Assembly: GCA_021464415.1 (NCBI GenBank)
Contig: CM038471.1
Location: 28,431,234-28,495,233, forward strand
DNA: 64,000 nt
Source of the DNA: Lonicera japonica
Taxonomy: Eukaryota > Streptophyta > Magnoliopsida > Dipsacales > Caprifoliaceae
Direction: 5' to 3'
In this document: positions 44,571 through 55,579 of the stretch, piece by piece
Layout: every line of letters begins with the position of its first letter
Numbering within the stretch: position 1 is the first letter of the stretch
Position numbers and translations under genes: made by a program
The notes under the pieces: model-generated
The model's database searches: none
Told to the model about the DNA's origin: nothing
The model's input: only the letters and a program-made list of their open reading frames with translations

Positions 44571-46300
44571 CCCCATTGAGCATAAATCCTGCCATAAAAA
44601 CCCTACATTACCAAATATAGAAAGGGGAAACAATATAGAATAGATGTATCAAAAACCTAATACTTGCAAATATAAAGAAATTTCTAAATCAATGATAATT
44701 GACACATACCTTTATACCAATGATAGCTAGTAAAACAAGGTCATCCTCAGGCAAGCACCAATTTCTCCTCATCAGTTGGAATGCTTTCCATTTGATATGA
44801 TCTGAATGCGAAAGCAATGCAGCACAAACCTGCGGAAGTCATATCTTGAATTGCATTTTTGAATAATGTCACATGCAGACCAAAGTAGATTTAGTAACCG
44901 CAAAACTTGTACTAAAATATTATAGAAAACTACAATATATATATTATACGGTTGCTAATATAGATTGTTGAATCACTTAAGCTAGAATATTTATATCGAC
45001 TTCGTAACTTCTCTATCAAATGCAATTAACTTCAATAGCAAATGCAATTAACTTGAGGAACATAATAATTTTCAGGACCTCGTCTTCATTAATTGCCACC
45101 CAGCAGCCGTTAGTATCAATATATCTTGTGCATTTAGCTAGGACAATTTCAGCAGCTCCTTTCCAATGTATATGAGCTTCAGAATTGGGCTGTAAGTATA
45201 ACAAAGTAGTACGGTTACGAGTGACAACGTAAAATGACTCGCAAGGTAGAGTATGTTAAAAATCCTACATTACAGCAAGGCAATAAACAGATGCAAACAT
45301 TGCCATTTTAAAGGTTATGTACTTTAATTTCGAGATAGTGAGTGTTCGGTACGTTAAGACAGAAAGTGTTAGCGTGGACGATTGCCACGTCTGCATGAAG
45401 CACCAAATCAACTCACAAAGCTACTACCACTGCAAGTACCCCAAGGAATACTGGTGAACTCAAAAAATTTCAGGTGTGTTCCTCATTTAATAGTACCAAT
45501 CAGGCTAATGTCATTCCCGACATGAGTCTTTGGCACAAACAAGCTGTGCGGGGCACCATAGAATTGCTATGTACCCCTGCCTTGAAGAGTATATTTTCCA
45601 GGTCTTTACAAGATGATATTTGTTGCTGCAACCCTTTTCGAACTTGCTACTACAACACATTTCTCTCTTACAAAGAAAACAATATTAATTTTATTTTTTT
45701 TTGGTTACAAAATGTTTAGGTGAGGGGAGGCTAACCCTTTTCGACCACAATTACACGTATTTTCCGCAATACAACTAAATGGTTAAAAAATATGATTTTG
45801 TGGTAATAAAGATTGACATAAATGTTTAGTAACCAATGCATTTATCCTTAATGTGTTCACCGGAAGTTGGGTAAAGTTTGTACAATGGAGAAAGAAGATT
45901 CTTACAATATTGTAGTTTTAAACTTTTGTAAAGAAATTGTACGTGCATGCCGTATAGAATATGATGTTGGCATGATTATGCACTTCATTGTAACCTTGTG
46001 AGATTTTTGGTACAACTACCTATGCTACATGGACATGGATGTACATTCCAATGCTATATGGACATGTATGTGCATAACCTATGCTTATGGAGTTGGAAGT
46101 TTCCACAAGCTCTTCCCAAGTAGCATTTCTATCTTATTTCATAGGGTAGGAAGAGCATGGATTCTAAAAATAGGCTGTAAAGCATCATACGTAGAATATA
46201 TACTAATAGTCTAATACAAATTATAGACACATGGTAACACGGGAAAACTAAACTCCATGAATTAAGTAAGAACCGACTTGGAAGAACTCTAAACTCCCCC

Positions 46301-46489
46301 TTAAGCAAGATGTTTGTGATCTATATGCACCGAATTGGAACATAAACAGCTAAAGGTAGGCCGAGTTAATGGCCTAGCGAAAATATCACCTAGTTGATCC
46401 CAATAATGAGTGACAATCTGCTTTTGCAAAACAAGATCTTGAATAGAATGGCAATCTAGTATCAAACTCGATGTGTTTTGTTCGCTCAT
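46301..46489 (-). pseudogene. Copia RNase H tail fragment
   Basis: The minus strand has SIQDLVLQKQIVTHYWDQLG and DIFARPLTRPTFSCL, the end of copia RNase H (usually H-x-x-x-x-D-Q-L-A-D-I-F-T-K-P-L). About 60 codons only. Downstream CTCCCCCTTAAGCAAG is the usual sequence after such an end. Confidence 0.65.
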
Positions 46490-47516
46490 GAGATGGCAAC
46501 TGGTTGGTTTTGGCCGAACCCGAACCTGGCCAGCCTAACCCGAGGTGGATCCAACCCAGCCTGAAGCAAATTTACTGAAAACCGAACCGGTGCCACTCCA
46601 TCTGGACCTACCCGGCCCCATTGCAATTATATGCTATTAAAAGGATATTTAAGAAAAAAAAATAGATATTATATTTAAGTCGGGTTGGGTCAAACAAGCT
46701 AAAGTTTTGGAACCTGAAACTGTTCCGGGTTTGTAATTTAAAACACATAGCCACTCCAATTATAAAAACCCCACCCCATTAGGGCTGCTTGCAATAAAGA
46801 TAGCTGCCTGGTTATCGCATTACATCATCATAGTTGATGGAACATCAATACACAGTATCATGAAGCAAAGATCAGATTGACAACATCTTAGAGAATACTG
46901 TTTATTTTAGTCCCCCTTCCCGGCGTGCTTGAAGGCCAAAAGCCCAAAACTTGGGCAATTGATCTGCAGAATGATTGAAGGAAATTGAAATGATTTGGCT
47001 TGTATTGACAAGATTTACAAATCACTAATATATTTGAAGCTTTTGTAATGCTTTTGGCACCTTTGAAATCGGCATGATATTGTGATCCTTAAACAACGGA
47101 ATTTGATAACATATCAGCAAACGTCAATGTAGGAATATTTGGTCAGCGTAGAACAACGCATTTCTGTAGTTCTCCCAACAGAATTTCTAATATCTCAAAA
47201 GAAAATTCAACCCAAGTCAGAATAAGCTACTCGCAAGTCACACCCAAAAAAAAAAGGCTTATTTCTTTCACCTACCTCAGGCATAAATACACTGCCAGTT
47301 GAATTCTGCGCAATTCCTTCAGAGGAGAGAAGTAACGGCCAGAGGTGTTGATGACCTATCGTTGGGGGATACAATTTTCTCCCCACAAATGAACACCTCA
47401 ACTACAGTCATCTGTAAAACAAATAAATTTGAGATAATCAGAAAACTGAATACTTCACAATAATCTTTCCCATCCATCCCAACACAAAATAATAATATAT
47501 GCAATATTGTATACAT

Positions 47517-47537
47517 GCGCGCGCGCGCACACACACA
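47517..47537. repeat. (GC)n(CA)n microsatellite
   Basis: Alternating purine-pyrimidine run of GCGCGCGCGC followed by ACACACACA, a sequence type that can adopt Z-DNA. Confidence 0.8.
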
Positions 47538-48326
47538 ACACGTACCACAGGAAGTAAAGGGAAAATCATTCCTGATTCACGAAAATGGTTAGTTTCATAC
47601 AACCCATTAGCTTAGAAATGTAAAAGCTTTTATATGACTTTTCATTACTCCATCTCAAATTAATGACCCACTTTGTCATTTGATCTTCTTAAGAAAACAA
47701 TTACATAAACATAATCCTTGGGTAAGAAAAAAAATACAAGACTTGTGTACTACTGTGTTTGGTACATTGATTATGTTCTGAAAAATAAAACGAGGCTCTT
47801 AATTTGAGGCGTCCCAAAAAGGTAGGAAGTATTTTTCATGGCTTGTTAGGGCCTCTCACAAAAATACTATTGTACCCTTTGGATTAAGTTGGAACTTTAA
47901 TTTAACAATCTCATGCATCTTAACAAGATTGAAATGGAAATCTTATTGTTTCTAAGAACAAACACTAATTGTCGAAATCAAATGCCCCTTTATTAATTTG
48001 TCTTATATCGTCTTTAGAGCTTAAGAAATCAATACCGTCTTTCAATAAACACCCAGTTAGTTTCAACTTTCAACTATGGGAAAATGTATTATACATGAGC
48101 TGGAAATAGTAGTACAAGCAGCAGCAGTAGATGGTATCAAAGAAGAAAAAAATATCGAGAGAGAGAGAAATATTCATATTACCAAGGCCTTCTCTGCAAT
48201 CATATTTCTTGTCGAGTAAGCGAGCCTGTAAGATACTCATAGAATTACTGAATTATAACAAGAAAAAAGTATAACTAAGAGAAAAGGTCACACATGACAT
48301 ACAAAAATGCTTTTCGACTTTTTGGG

Positions 48327-50929
48327 CTAATCCAAAAAATTCTCTCTCATAGAAGTTATTTTGAGCCCAGTTGTTGAAAACAAAGGAAGAAAAGAGAGGG
48401 AAATTTTCTGGAATGAGTTTATTAATATTCTTACACGACTGTCTCCGTCAAGGTGCAAAATGTGCAAAGATAGTTTTGAGAATTTAAACCATTTGATGAT
48501 CCATTGTAAGTTTGCACACTCCATTTGGTCCAACATTAGGATCGGAGGGAATTCAATTTGATCTCAGCCTTCCCGGATTCGTGGCATGATCTTTTGATTG
48601 GAAAGTGGTGTTTGAAAGGCGATAAGAAGAAATCAAAAGTGTTACAGAGGTGCTCCTGCATGGCTGTGCTGTGGTGTGTCGGGAAAGAAAGAAATGCTAG
48701 GATATTGGAAGATAAGGAGGAAAATGAGGAGAAGGTGTGGCAAAGAGTGAAGTCATTAGCTTCGCTATGGGCTTTTTGATAAACGCTTAATATTGTCATT
48801 CATTTGCTCATTTTCGGAGTTGTTTGACGCGTTTATTTCTCTAAAACTACTCGGTTTGCCAACTTATTTCGCGATTAGTCTCGTAGCACTTTTGTATTTA
48901 ACAATGCTTGGAAAGGCATATTTTTGTGTTTATTTTGGTGTCTTTAGATTTCAAGAAATATTGTATTTAATACAATATTAGAATTTTCCATGGACAAAAA
49001 GAATTCAAAATAGTGGAATTTTCCATGGACAAAAAGAATTCAAGAAAGTCTGTCCATGTGATTAAAGAGCATCCAAGAAAGAAAGTCTCCATGTACATGT
49101 GATTAAAGAGCATCCAAGAAAGAAAGTGGAATTCTCCATGTGACCAAAGAGCATCCAAGAAAGTGGAATTCTCCACCAAAAATAAACAATAAAAATAAAA
49201 ATAAAAAGCATTGTTTATTATTTTAGCATCCAACACAACTCTCCTATTTATAGTCTTCATTGTTGTGTTGGAGAGAACACATTTATTTTCTCAATTTCTT
49301 AATTTATAGAGAGCTTGTAATAGTTTTTTCTAGAGAGAGAAATGGAGTTCACTTTGATAATTCTTGTCTCTACATTTATTATGGAGTAATTTCTTTGCTA
49401 AGGCTAAAAGATGAAATTTGCAATGCATTAATTATGTAAGTTCAGTTCTCATTCCATTGTTAGTATTGTTAAATACTTTTTGAATCCTTCATCTTCTCCA
49501 TTTTTTCAACCATTCATAAGCTAGTAAGATAATTTTCATATGATGATTTGACTTTGTATGCCTTGTATACATAGATCTCAAGCATTAATGAGGAGATGAT
49601 ACACTTGTGTATTTCTTACTAGCCTATGTCCATTCTTTCTTTGAATGAGATACTTTTCATTGCCAAGCATGATTAGTCTTTGATATTCATGGAAACACCA
49701 TAAATTTGAGATTTTAATCTTTAAATACTTTAATGATATGTTGAGTGCTTTCTACACTTTATGTGATTTTTAGACTCATCATTTTCTTAGTTAAAGTATT
49801 GCCAAAGAGGATCTTTTAAATTTATGTCATAAACAACTTCATTAATCATTTTAAGGATTCAATTTGTATTTATCAAATAAGTCTATATAGGACGGTTTGA
49901 CCTCCACCTAGACCTCCCAATCTTAGACAAATGAAATGTTATGATTTATTGAGCTAAACTCCTTGTAGTTGGCCATTTTCATAATCAAGTCATTTGCTTA
50001 GGGGAAACTAACAATGAGTTCTTAAATGCCTAGTTTAAATTTATGCCTTTTATTTTTGTGTATTTTAAGTTTGAATCTTGGTTGATATTATGTGGGAATG
50101 TGTTGCACTTGCTTCACACCCTTTGTCACAAGATAAAAATGAGGGATACACTTGTGTTGATATTTGCTTACATCCTTTCTTTATATGGCATTTATATGGG
50201 AATGGGTTGCTTTTGCTCCACACCCTTTTGCTTAGAAATGGGTAAAATATTCAACACTTAGGAATTGCATTGAGAACTTTGAATGAGATTGATTTTACTT
50301 AACTTTGCAAAACAAATGAATTCTATAATGCCTTAGCCTTTTCTCATCTATTGTTACATCATTTTAATTTTTATTGCAAGACTTTAAAATCAATCATAAA
50401 AATCAACCAATTAAATTCTCTTAACAAAGCCTTGGACTCGTAATCACCACATCGTCTTTCCGACTATCCTTGTGGTTCGACACTTGGACTTACCAAGTAT
50501 TATAACTTGACAACCTGCACTTGGGTACCTAAGCACGGAAATATTTTCGGCGCGTCACTTTCTCATCTAAGAAATTTGGTATTCTTTCGATATTAGATAT
50601 TTATTGAGACTGGGAAGCAGCTATGGCATAATTGATGGAGCTTTTGGGATTTTCTCGGTTATTGATTTATGCAGGGGTTTTGTAGAAGCAGTTTCACAAG
50701 GGAGTTTTCTGCTTTGAGTTGCTTTGGGTTTGTTTGTTTGATTCCTTGGTTGTTTGTTTGCTCCAGGCTGCGTTGTTGCCTATGGTTTTTGATTTGGGTT
50801 GTTGTTGCTTTGTTTTGTTTGTCTTATTAGTTATTTGTGGACTTCTAGTTCACCTTCAACTCTTTCTCTGCTTGTACTTGCATTTTCTTTCTTTTAATAT
50901 AAGCATTTTGTTTTTGATAAAAAAAAAAA
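48327..50929 (+). mobile_element. LINE 3' end, split by a solo LTR
   Basis: First part 48327-48776: CKMCKDSFENLNHLMIHCKF and AHSIWSNI, the zinc-binding C-terminus of plant LINE reverse transcriptases (zf-RVT), then after a frameshift near 48555 DLLIGKWCLKGDKKKSKVLQ and VGKERNARILEDKEENEEKV ending SLASLWAF. Second part 50558-50929 continues the tail and 3'UTR and ends in 11 A residues (50919-50929). RT and endonuclease are absent: a 5'-truncated copy, as usual for LINEs. Confidence 0.75.
48777..50557 (+). mobile_element. Solo LTR inside the LINE
   Basis: 1,781 bp starting TGATAAACGC and ending CGGCGCGTCA, with TATTTATA at 49245-49252 and local repeats in the U3-like part (48990-49170, units with AAAGAGCATCCAAGAAAG). 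The flanks are CTTTT (48772-48776) and CTTTC (50558-50562), and the LINE reading resumes across it. No internal region or second copy nearby, so it is a product of LTR-LTR recombination. Confidence 0.7.
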
Positions 50930-50984
50930 TCTTACACAACTACACATATTTTTACTATGATTACAACCCAGCTAATTTCACCAG

Positions 50985-51190
50985 TATATAAATCATGGGA
51001 TACAATAGAGCATAAATCATGGGATATAAATCTGATCCCATGATTTATGTGATATACTAAATATTCTCTCAATCTCATGATTTATGGGATTCATTCAATC
51101 CACAAAATCAAGCTGATTTGCATAATCTACCTACGCCAACACGCCCCCTCAAGCTAGGGCATGGATGTTGAACATGCCTAGCTTGGACAG
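50985..51190. other. Inverted repeat and copia-like remnant
   Basis: ATAAATCATGGGATATAAAT pairs with the nearby ATCCCATGATTTAT (hairpin about 51012-51046, with a further CCATGATTTAT-type copy near 51075). CACGCCCCCTCAAGCTAGGG (from about 51138) resembles the short tract after copia pol genes. Boundaries unclear. Confidence 0.35.
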
Positions 51191-51195
51191 GCTGG

Positions 51196-52736
51196 ACAGG
51201 CCTTTTTTGCCCATGTGTACCTGTTTGGACGTAATGTTGAAAGATTGAGAGATGATACACCTTGGACCAGTGCATGCATTTGTCATGCCATTTTTATTGA
51301 AGGCGGCATTGCACTTGCAGCAGCGACAGCAGCATTCTATGGTATAAATGCAGGGACATCCTTTCTAATTTGCGAGGGTTTGTTATTTAGTTGGTGGATG
51401 TGTGCAATATATATACACTGGTCTGGTTCGGCAATCACTGCAAAAGAAATATCATCTTAAGGTGACCTCAATTTCTCTTATTTTGTGCATACATGATCAT
51501 TGTTCAGATAATCAGATCATTTTAAATATTCAGGATTCTTGTTCAGAAATTGATTTTCTTTGTGCTGTTAACACCTGCTCGATAGAGAGGAAGAAGATAG
51601 GAATTTTTTTATACAAGACAATCTTCGTTTATTGTAGTTGTTAGCTAGTACGAGTAAATTAGTTTTCTTTTCCCTATTTGTAGTTTTCATAGTCAAATCA
51701 ACTGATATGGCATGTTGTCCCTTCGGTTACTGCTTTGGTGACCCTTCAAAAATCCAACTTAACTGTTAAATATGTTCTCTCTTATTTATTTTTGTAATGT
51801 GCAAGACTTTGCGACAGGGTTTAGCTGCTAACGTGTTGCTACCAACATTTAAAATTTGCCAAAGAGGTTTCCACATACAAGACTCACCCACAAGGATAAG
51901 CACGAAACAAGGATTATATGCACACTAAGAACTGAATATGCTTGGTTACTTTTGTATAAATTCCCATATTTTTCTATTCCCATGTGGCTATGTGCATCGA
52001 TAAATCATCCGAACAGAAACATTTTTGTTAGATAGATTTTAAAGAGCATTTTCTGTTGCAATAGGATCTATTAGTCCTCCATGTTTTCTAAACAACTTCT
52101 TTTTGATGTTGATGATAAATGAACAACCCATCAATTTTATGTTTTCCTCCCAATTTATTAAAATTTGTGAGAAAGAATGGTTATTTACCACAGTGTCATA
52201 TATGGATGATCACCCCTATCTTAATCTCGTAGAGCAACAGTGAATCTCTCTCTATCTCTGTGTGTGTGTGCGCGTGGAAGTTATACCTAGTTTTACTTCA
52301 GAATTTGGACACTATTATTTTGTGCTATCTTTTTCTTACATAGTTTTTCGGTGCTTTACTTATAGGTTTACAATTGAATTAGTGATATATTTCTATTCAC
52401 ATATATATCAATTTCCAATGTAATGTGATAAGTCAATCATTTTGTTAAGAATCCTGGAGTTTAGGACTATGAGTGGAAAAGGGAAGGCATTTCATTAGTC
52501 TAATATATATTTTTTGTGGTGGCTGTTGTTCAGAACTCGCCATGTGACCCATGCTTGGTGCATTGTTGCATGCACTGGTGTGCTTTGTACCAAGAACACA
52601 GGGAGATGAAGGGACGTCTTTCCGTGATGTTGCTATCATGCCGATTACTTTTGTCAACCCTGTTGACAATAACGCCAGTTCTGCATCCTCTGCGAAGGGT
52701 AGTGGGCGCAAAACCATAGAAATGCAACCCTTGTAG
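51196..52736 (+). pseudogene. PLAC8-family Cys-rich membrane protein, two exons
   Basis: Exon A (about 51196-51461): FGRNVERLRDDTPWTSACIC, HAIFIEGGIALAAATAAFYG and TSFLICEGLLFSWWMC, then after a 4-bp AT expansion IYTGLVRQSLQKKYHLK with donor AAG|GTGACC. Exon B (52534-52736): [30 protein letters not shown], then a frameshift and [20 protein letters not shown] to TAG. The Cys-rich C-x-x-C...CC...C-A-x-x-Q-E-H-R-E block and the hydrophobic middle define plant PLAC8 proteins (cell-size or cadmium/calcium-related membrane proteins in other plants). The N-terminal exon is not recognisable. Two frameshifts make it a pseudogene. It lies downstream of the LINE insertion. Confidence 0.8.
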
Positions 52737-53354
52737 GATTCATCCATCTTTATCTAGGCAAAAAGTAAATAGCACTTCATAGATATATATATATATATAT
52801 ATTGTGCGGTGTGTCTGCGTTACCTCTTAAGAAAGTTTTTTGTTTCAAGATCTAGAGGTTTTCCATGGAACGTATACATTATAGCGATTATAGCAGCTAG
52901 ATCTTAACAGTTTTATTGCAATTATCACATTGGTTTCAGTTTAAGAGTTTTCTACCCCTTTAAAGTATGATAAAGGAGATGTTAATTAACTCTGATCAAC
53001 TCGGGATGTTTGTTAAGAGTTCCACTCCCTTGGCACCCCAAATCTTCCTTTAGTTGTTTGAGTTGCTAATCGTCCCTGGAAATCATTTTTCACTATTTAC
53101 ATACTGAAACAACCAACATGTATTGATTTGATGACTTCAAATTTATTTGTTTCTTGCAAGAGAACAAGATTAGTTTGTTCGGCTTTGATATACGAAATGA
53201 ATGGTAAACCTGCACTGAGTTGCAAAAATAACTTTTTAATTGCCCAAAAGAAAAAAGAAAAAAAGATGTTCAACTACGCTTTTGTAAGTTGTCGAGGATG
53301 GTGAAGAAAGACACAACTGACGGTTGGATTAAGAATTTGATGATAAAAGAAAAT
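52737..53354. other. Stretch without recognisable gene
   Basis: AT-rich, contains an (AT)n run at about 52779-52802. It probably includes the former 3'UTR of the PLAC8 gene. No other signal seen. Confidence 0.4.
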
Positions 53355-53363
53355 TTATTTAAA

Positions 53364-54448
53364 GAAATATTTTGTACTTGCACACCACATTTAAGGGGGT
53401 AATTTTGTAGTTGCATTCCACATTTTATTTTATTTGTAGTTGCACCCCGTAATTAGTGCAATATGTTAAGGAGTGTTAACTTTTACTTGAATGGCCGAAA
53501 ATGCCCTTATATGAACAAGTGCTAATATAATTTCAATGAAATGTAATTGATATAAGGAGGTTTAATACTACAGACATGATTTTGTCTTCTAAAAGTTCAC
53601 ATTTAAACCTTAATCGAATTATAATGTCAAAAGATGAACTGGTATTTTTGTTTAGTATTTCATTTCTTTCGAAGGTTGATGCATGTATGTTTTTGGGCCT
53701 TTTATATAAACACACACACATATATATAGTTTGGACCAAGTGGTTGACGAGGAATCTTAGGGTTAATTACGAAGGTTTATGAGAAGAAAGTAATTTAGGA
53801 ACTGTTATGGTTCACAATTACAAGGGTGGAACCTTAAGGGACAAGTTAGGGGTACACTAGGACTCTGTTTCTTACCAAAAACTAGTAGACATTGGTCATG
53901 AGTGTATTTCAAAAATAAAAGAAAGAATTTGTTCATTTGATTACATGACTGGGACTCTTTGACTTTGACTTTGTTTTTTATTTTTTGATTGCTTTCAATA
54001 TTGATTCTTTATTCTTTTTTTTAGTTATAGTCGATATAATGGAGACGGTAATATGTTTTTTTGTATTTTTAGTACGTTTGTATTGTTGAAGCATGATGGA
54101 AATGATGATATTTTTTTTTCTTCAGAATGATTGGAACTTGTTGGAGTTTCGCCTATGTTTATTTCTTTTTTTTTGTACGTAATACTTTGAACATGACAAA
54201 CTTGGAAATGAAAATTAACTATTACATATTATTAAACTTGCTTATATCAATTGCTTACATTGTAATTGCATTTTCATCAAAATTATATAAGCTTCTCCCT
54301 CATATCAAGGGCATTTTGGTCCATTGGCATAAAAGTTAACATCTCCTAACATAATCCACTAACAGTTGAGTGCAAATGTAAAGAAAATAAAATGTGGGGT
54401 ACAATGCATAATATCTTCAAAATGTGGGGTGCAAATACAAAATATCTC
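53364..54448. mobile_element. Non-autonomous Mutator-like element (MULE) with 9-bp target duplication
   Basis: 1,085 bp with terminal inverted repeats of about 155 bp. Left starts GAAATATTTTGTACTTGCAC; the inverted right end starts GAGATATTTTGTATTTGCAC. Both continue with CCACATTTTATTTT and GTTAACTTTTA and end near AAAATGCCCTT. The target copies are TTATTTAAA at 53355-53363 and 54449-54457, an exact 9-bp match, typical of Mutator. The interior has no transposase and no host exon that I recognise. Confidence 0.85.
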
Positions 54449-54646
54449 TTATTTAAATGCAAGTCTTCAAACATTTTGGGTACCATTTATAGACTGGTTA
54501 GCGAGCTGGAATATATTAACAATTCATTTATGAAAAACAAAATGTATAATTCCGCACCGGCTAAATATTGACCAAATTAATTGGAAATTTGGGTTCTAGA
54601 TATGTATATATATATGAAATATATATATAGAGAGAAAGAATACATT

Positions 54647-54772
54647 TCCTATACGGACCGGACCTTTAGCAACGGTTTTTTGTCGCTAATACATGGGAGA
54701 TATGTTTTTAGCGACGGAAAATTGTCGCTAAAGGTCCCGTTCCATACGGACCGGTCTGCATAGGAAAATTTC
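54647..54772. repeat. Short foldback element (126 bp)
   Basis: Ends TTCCTATACGGACCGG and CCGGTCTGCATAGGAA are inverted copies. Inside, GGACCTTTAGCAACGG and TTTTTTGTCGCTAA face CGACGGAAAATTGTCGCTAAAGG in inverted sense. A related TCCGTACGGACTGACCTGC lies 110 bp further right. Likely a MITE. Confidence 0.5.
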
Positions 54773-55579
54773 CGTATATATATATAAGATCTGTTTCTAG
54801 TATGAACCAATTCGTATTACGATAGTTTTCCATCATAAAAATATTTGGGAGTGTTTTTTTATAACACAAGATGTCAGAAAAAAGTCCAGTCCGTACGGAC
54901 TGACCTGCACTTGATCCTGACCGTATATATCTACACATTCAAGGAGAATATTCCCCTACTTTCACACGGTGCTCGCTAAGATGACATCATACATTTAAAA
55001 TGATTGTAAATTATGCCCAAAAATAACCATTTAACAGTAAGGAGTAATATATGTGGTGCCTTTGGCAACCACCTTCAACATTTCATTATTCACTTCTGTT
55101 GTCATAAAATTTCAAGAGTAAGATATTGCAAATTGGAATCTCTGTGAGTTTCAAAAAAATTCGTGCACTCTCAAATAAGAAGTCCTATTTTGGAAGGGAG
55201 GAGAACATATTCAGTCTCAAACGATCAATGATAAACCTCAAAATTAAAACCAACGCTTGAAATAATTATATTGCTGGTGATATCTAAGAATCCGACAGAT
55301 TTTTTTACAAAACATGAAAGGAGGGGAACAAAATATCTATTCAGACATTGGTTACCAATATCACTAAAATTTGAGAAAAAAATCATTCATCAACAAAAAC
55401 TCTTAGAAGGGAAAGAGGTATGCATATAGACAGAACGTGAGAGTCTTGACACTAAAAATAGGACTCCTGGTTGCAGAGATTGCAGTAAAATGCACTGATC
55501 AAATTTCCATCCTTACACCTGCAATAGTCAAATGGTTTTAACAACAAAAGAATGCAATTAGGCTTTTAAGAACATGCTC
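54773..55579. other. Region downstream of the transporter gene
   Basis: No exon seen. It should contain the 3'UTR of the minus-strand transporter below 55580. No unambiguous polyadenylation signal chosen. Confidence 0.4.

Larger units (their letters stand above)
44012..48225 (-). pseudogene. Central exons of an autoinhibited Ca2+-ATPase
   Basis: Five minus-strand exons in correct order. 48225-48183: LAYSTRNMIAEKAL, the start of membrane-to-P-domain sequence. 47411-47276: MTVVEVFICGEKIVSPND, a one-base frame change, then SSEGIAQNSTGSVFMPE. 45189-45079: NSEAHIHWKGAAEIVLAKCT and RYIDTNG, the nucleotide-binding KGA motif. About 44875-44708: FKNAIQDMTSAGLCC and FRSYQMESIPTDEE, a frame change, then CLPEDDLVLLAIIGIK. 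44071-44012: NPLRPGVKDAVQQCMNAGVK. The exon carrying the DKTGT phosphorylation site should lie between 48183 and 47411 and is absent, as is the exon before KGA. The gene ends at 44012 where TE-derived sequence starts. Two frameshifts and the missing catalytic Asp make it a certain pseudogene. It is not collinear with the N-terminal piece at 2877-3674. Confidence 0.85.

Noticed and set aside
2877..48225. One giant Ca2+-ATPase gene interrupted by the nest
   Set aside because: On the minus strand the N-terminal exons would have to lie at higher coordinates than the central exons; they lie at lower ones.
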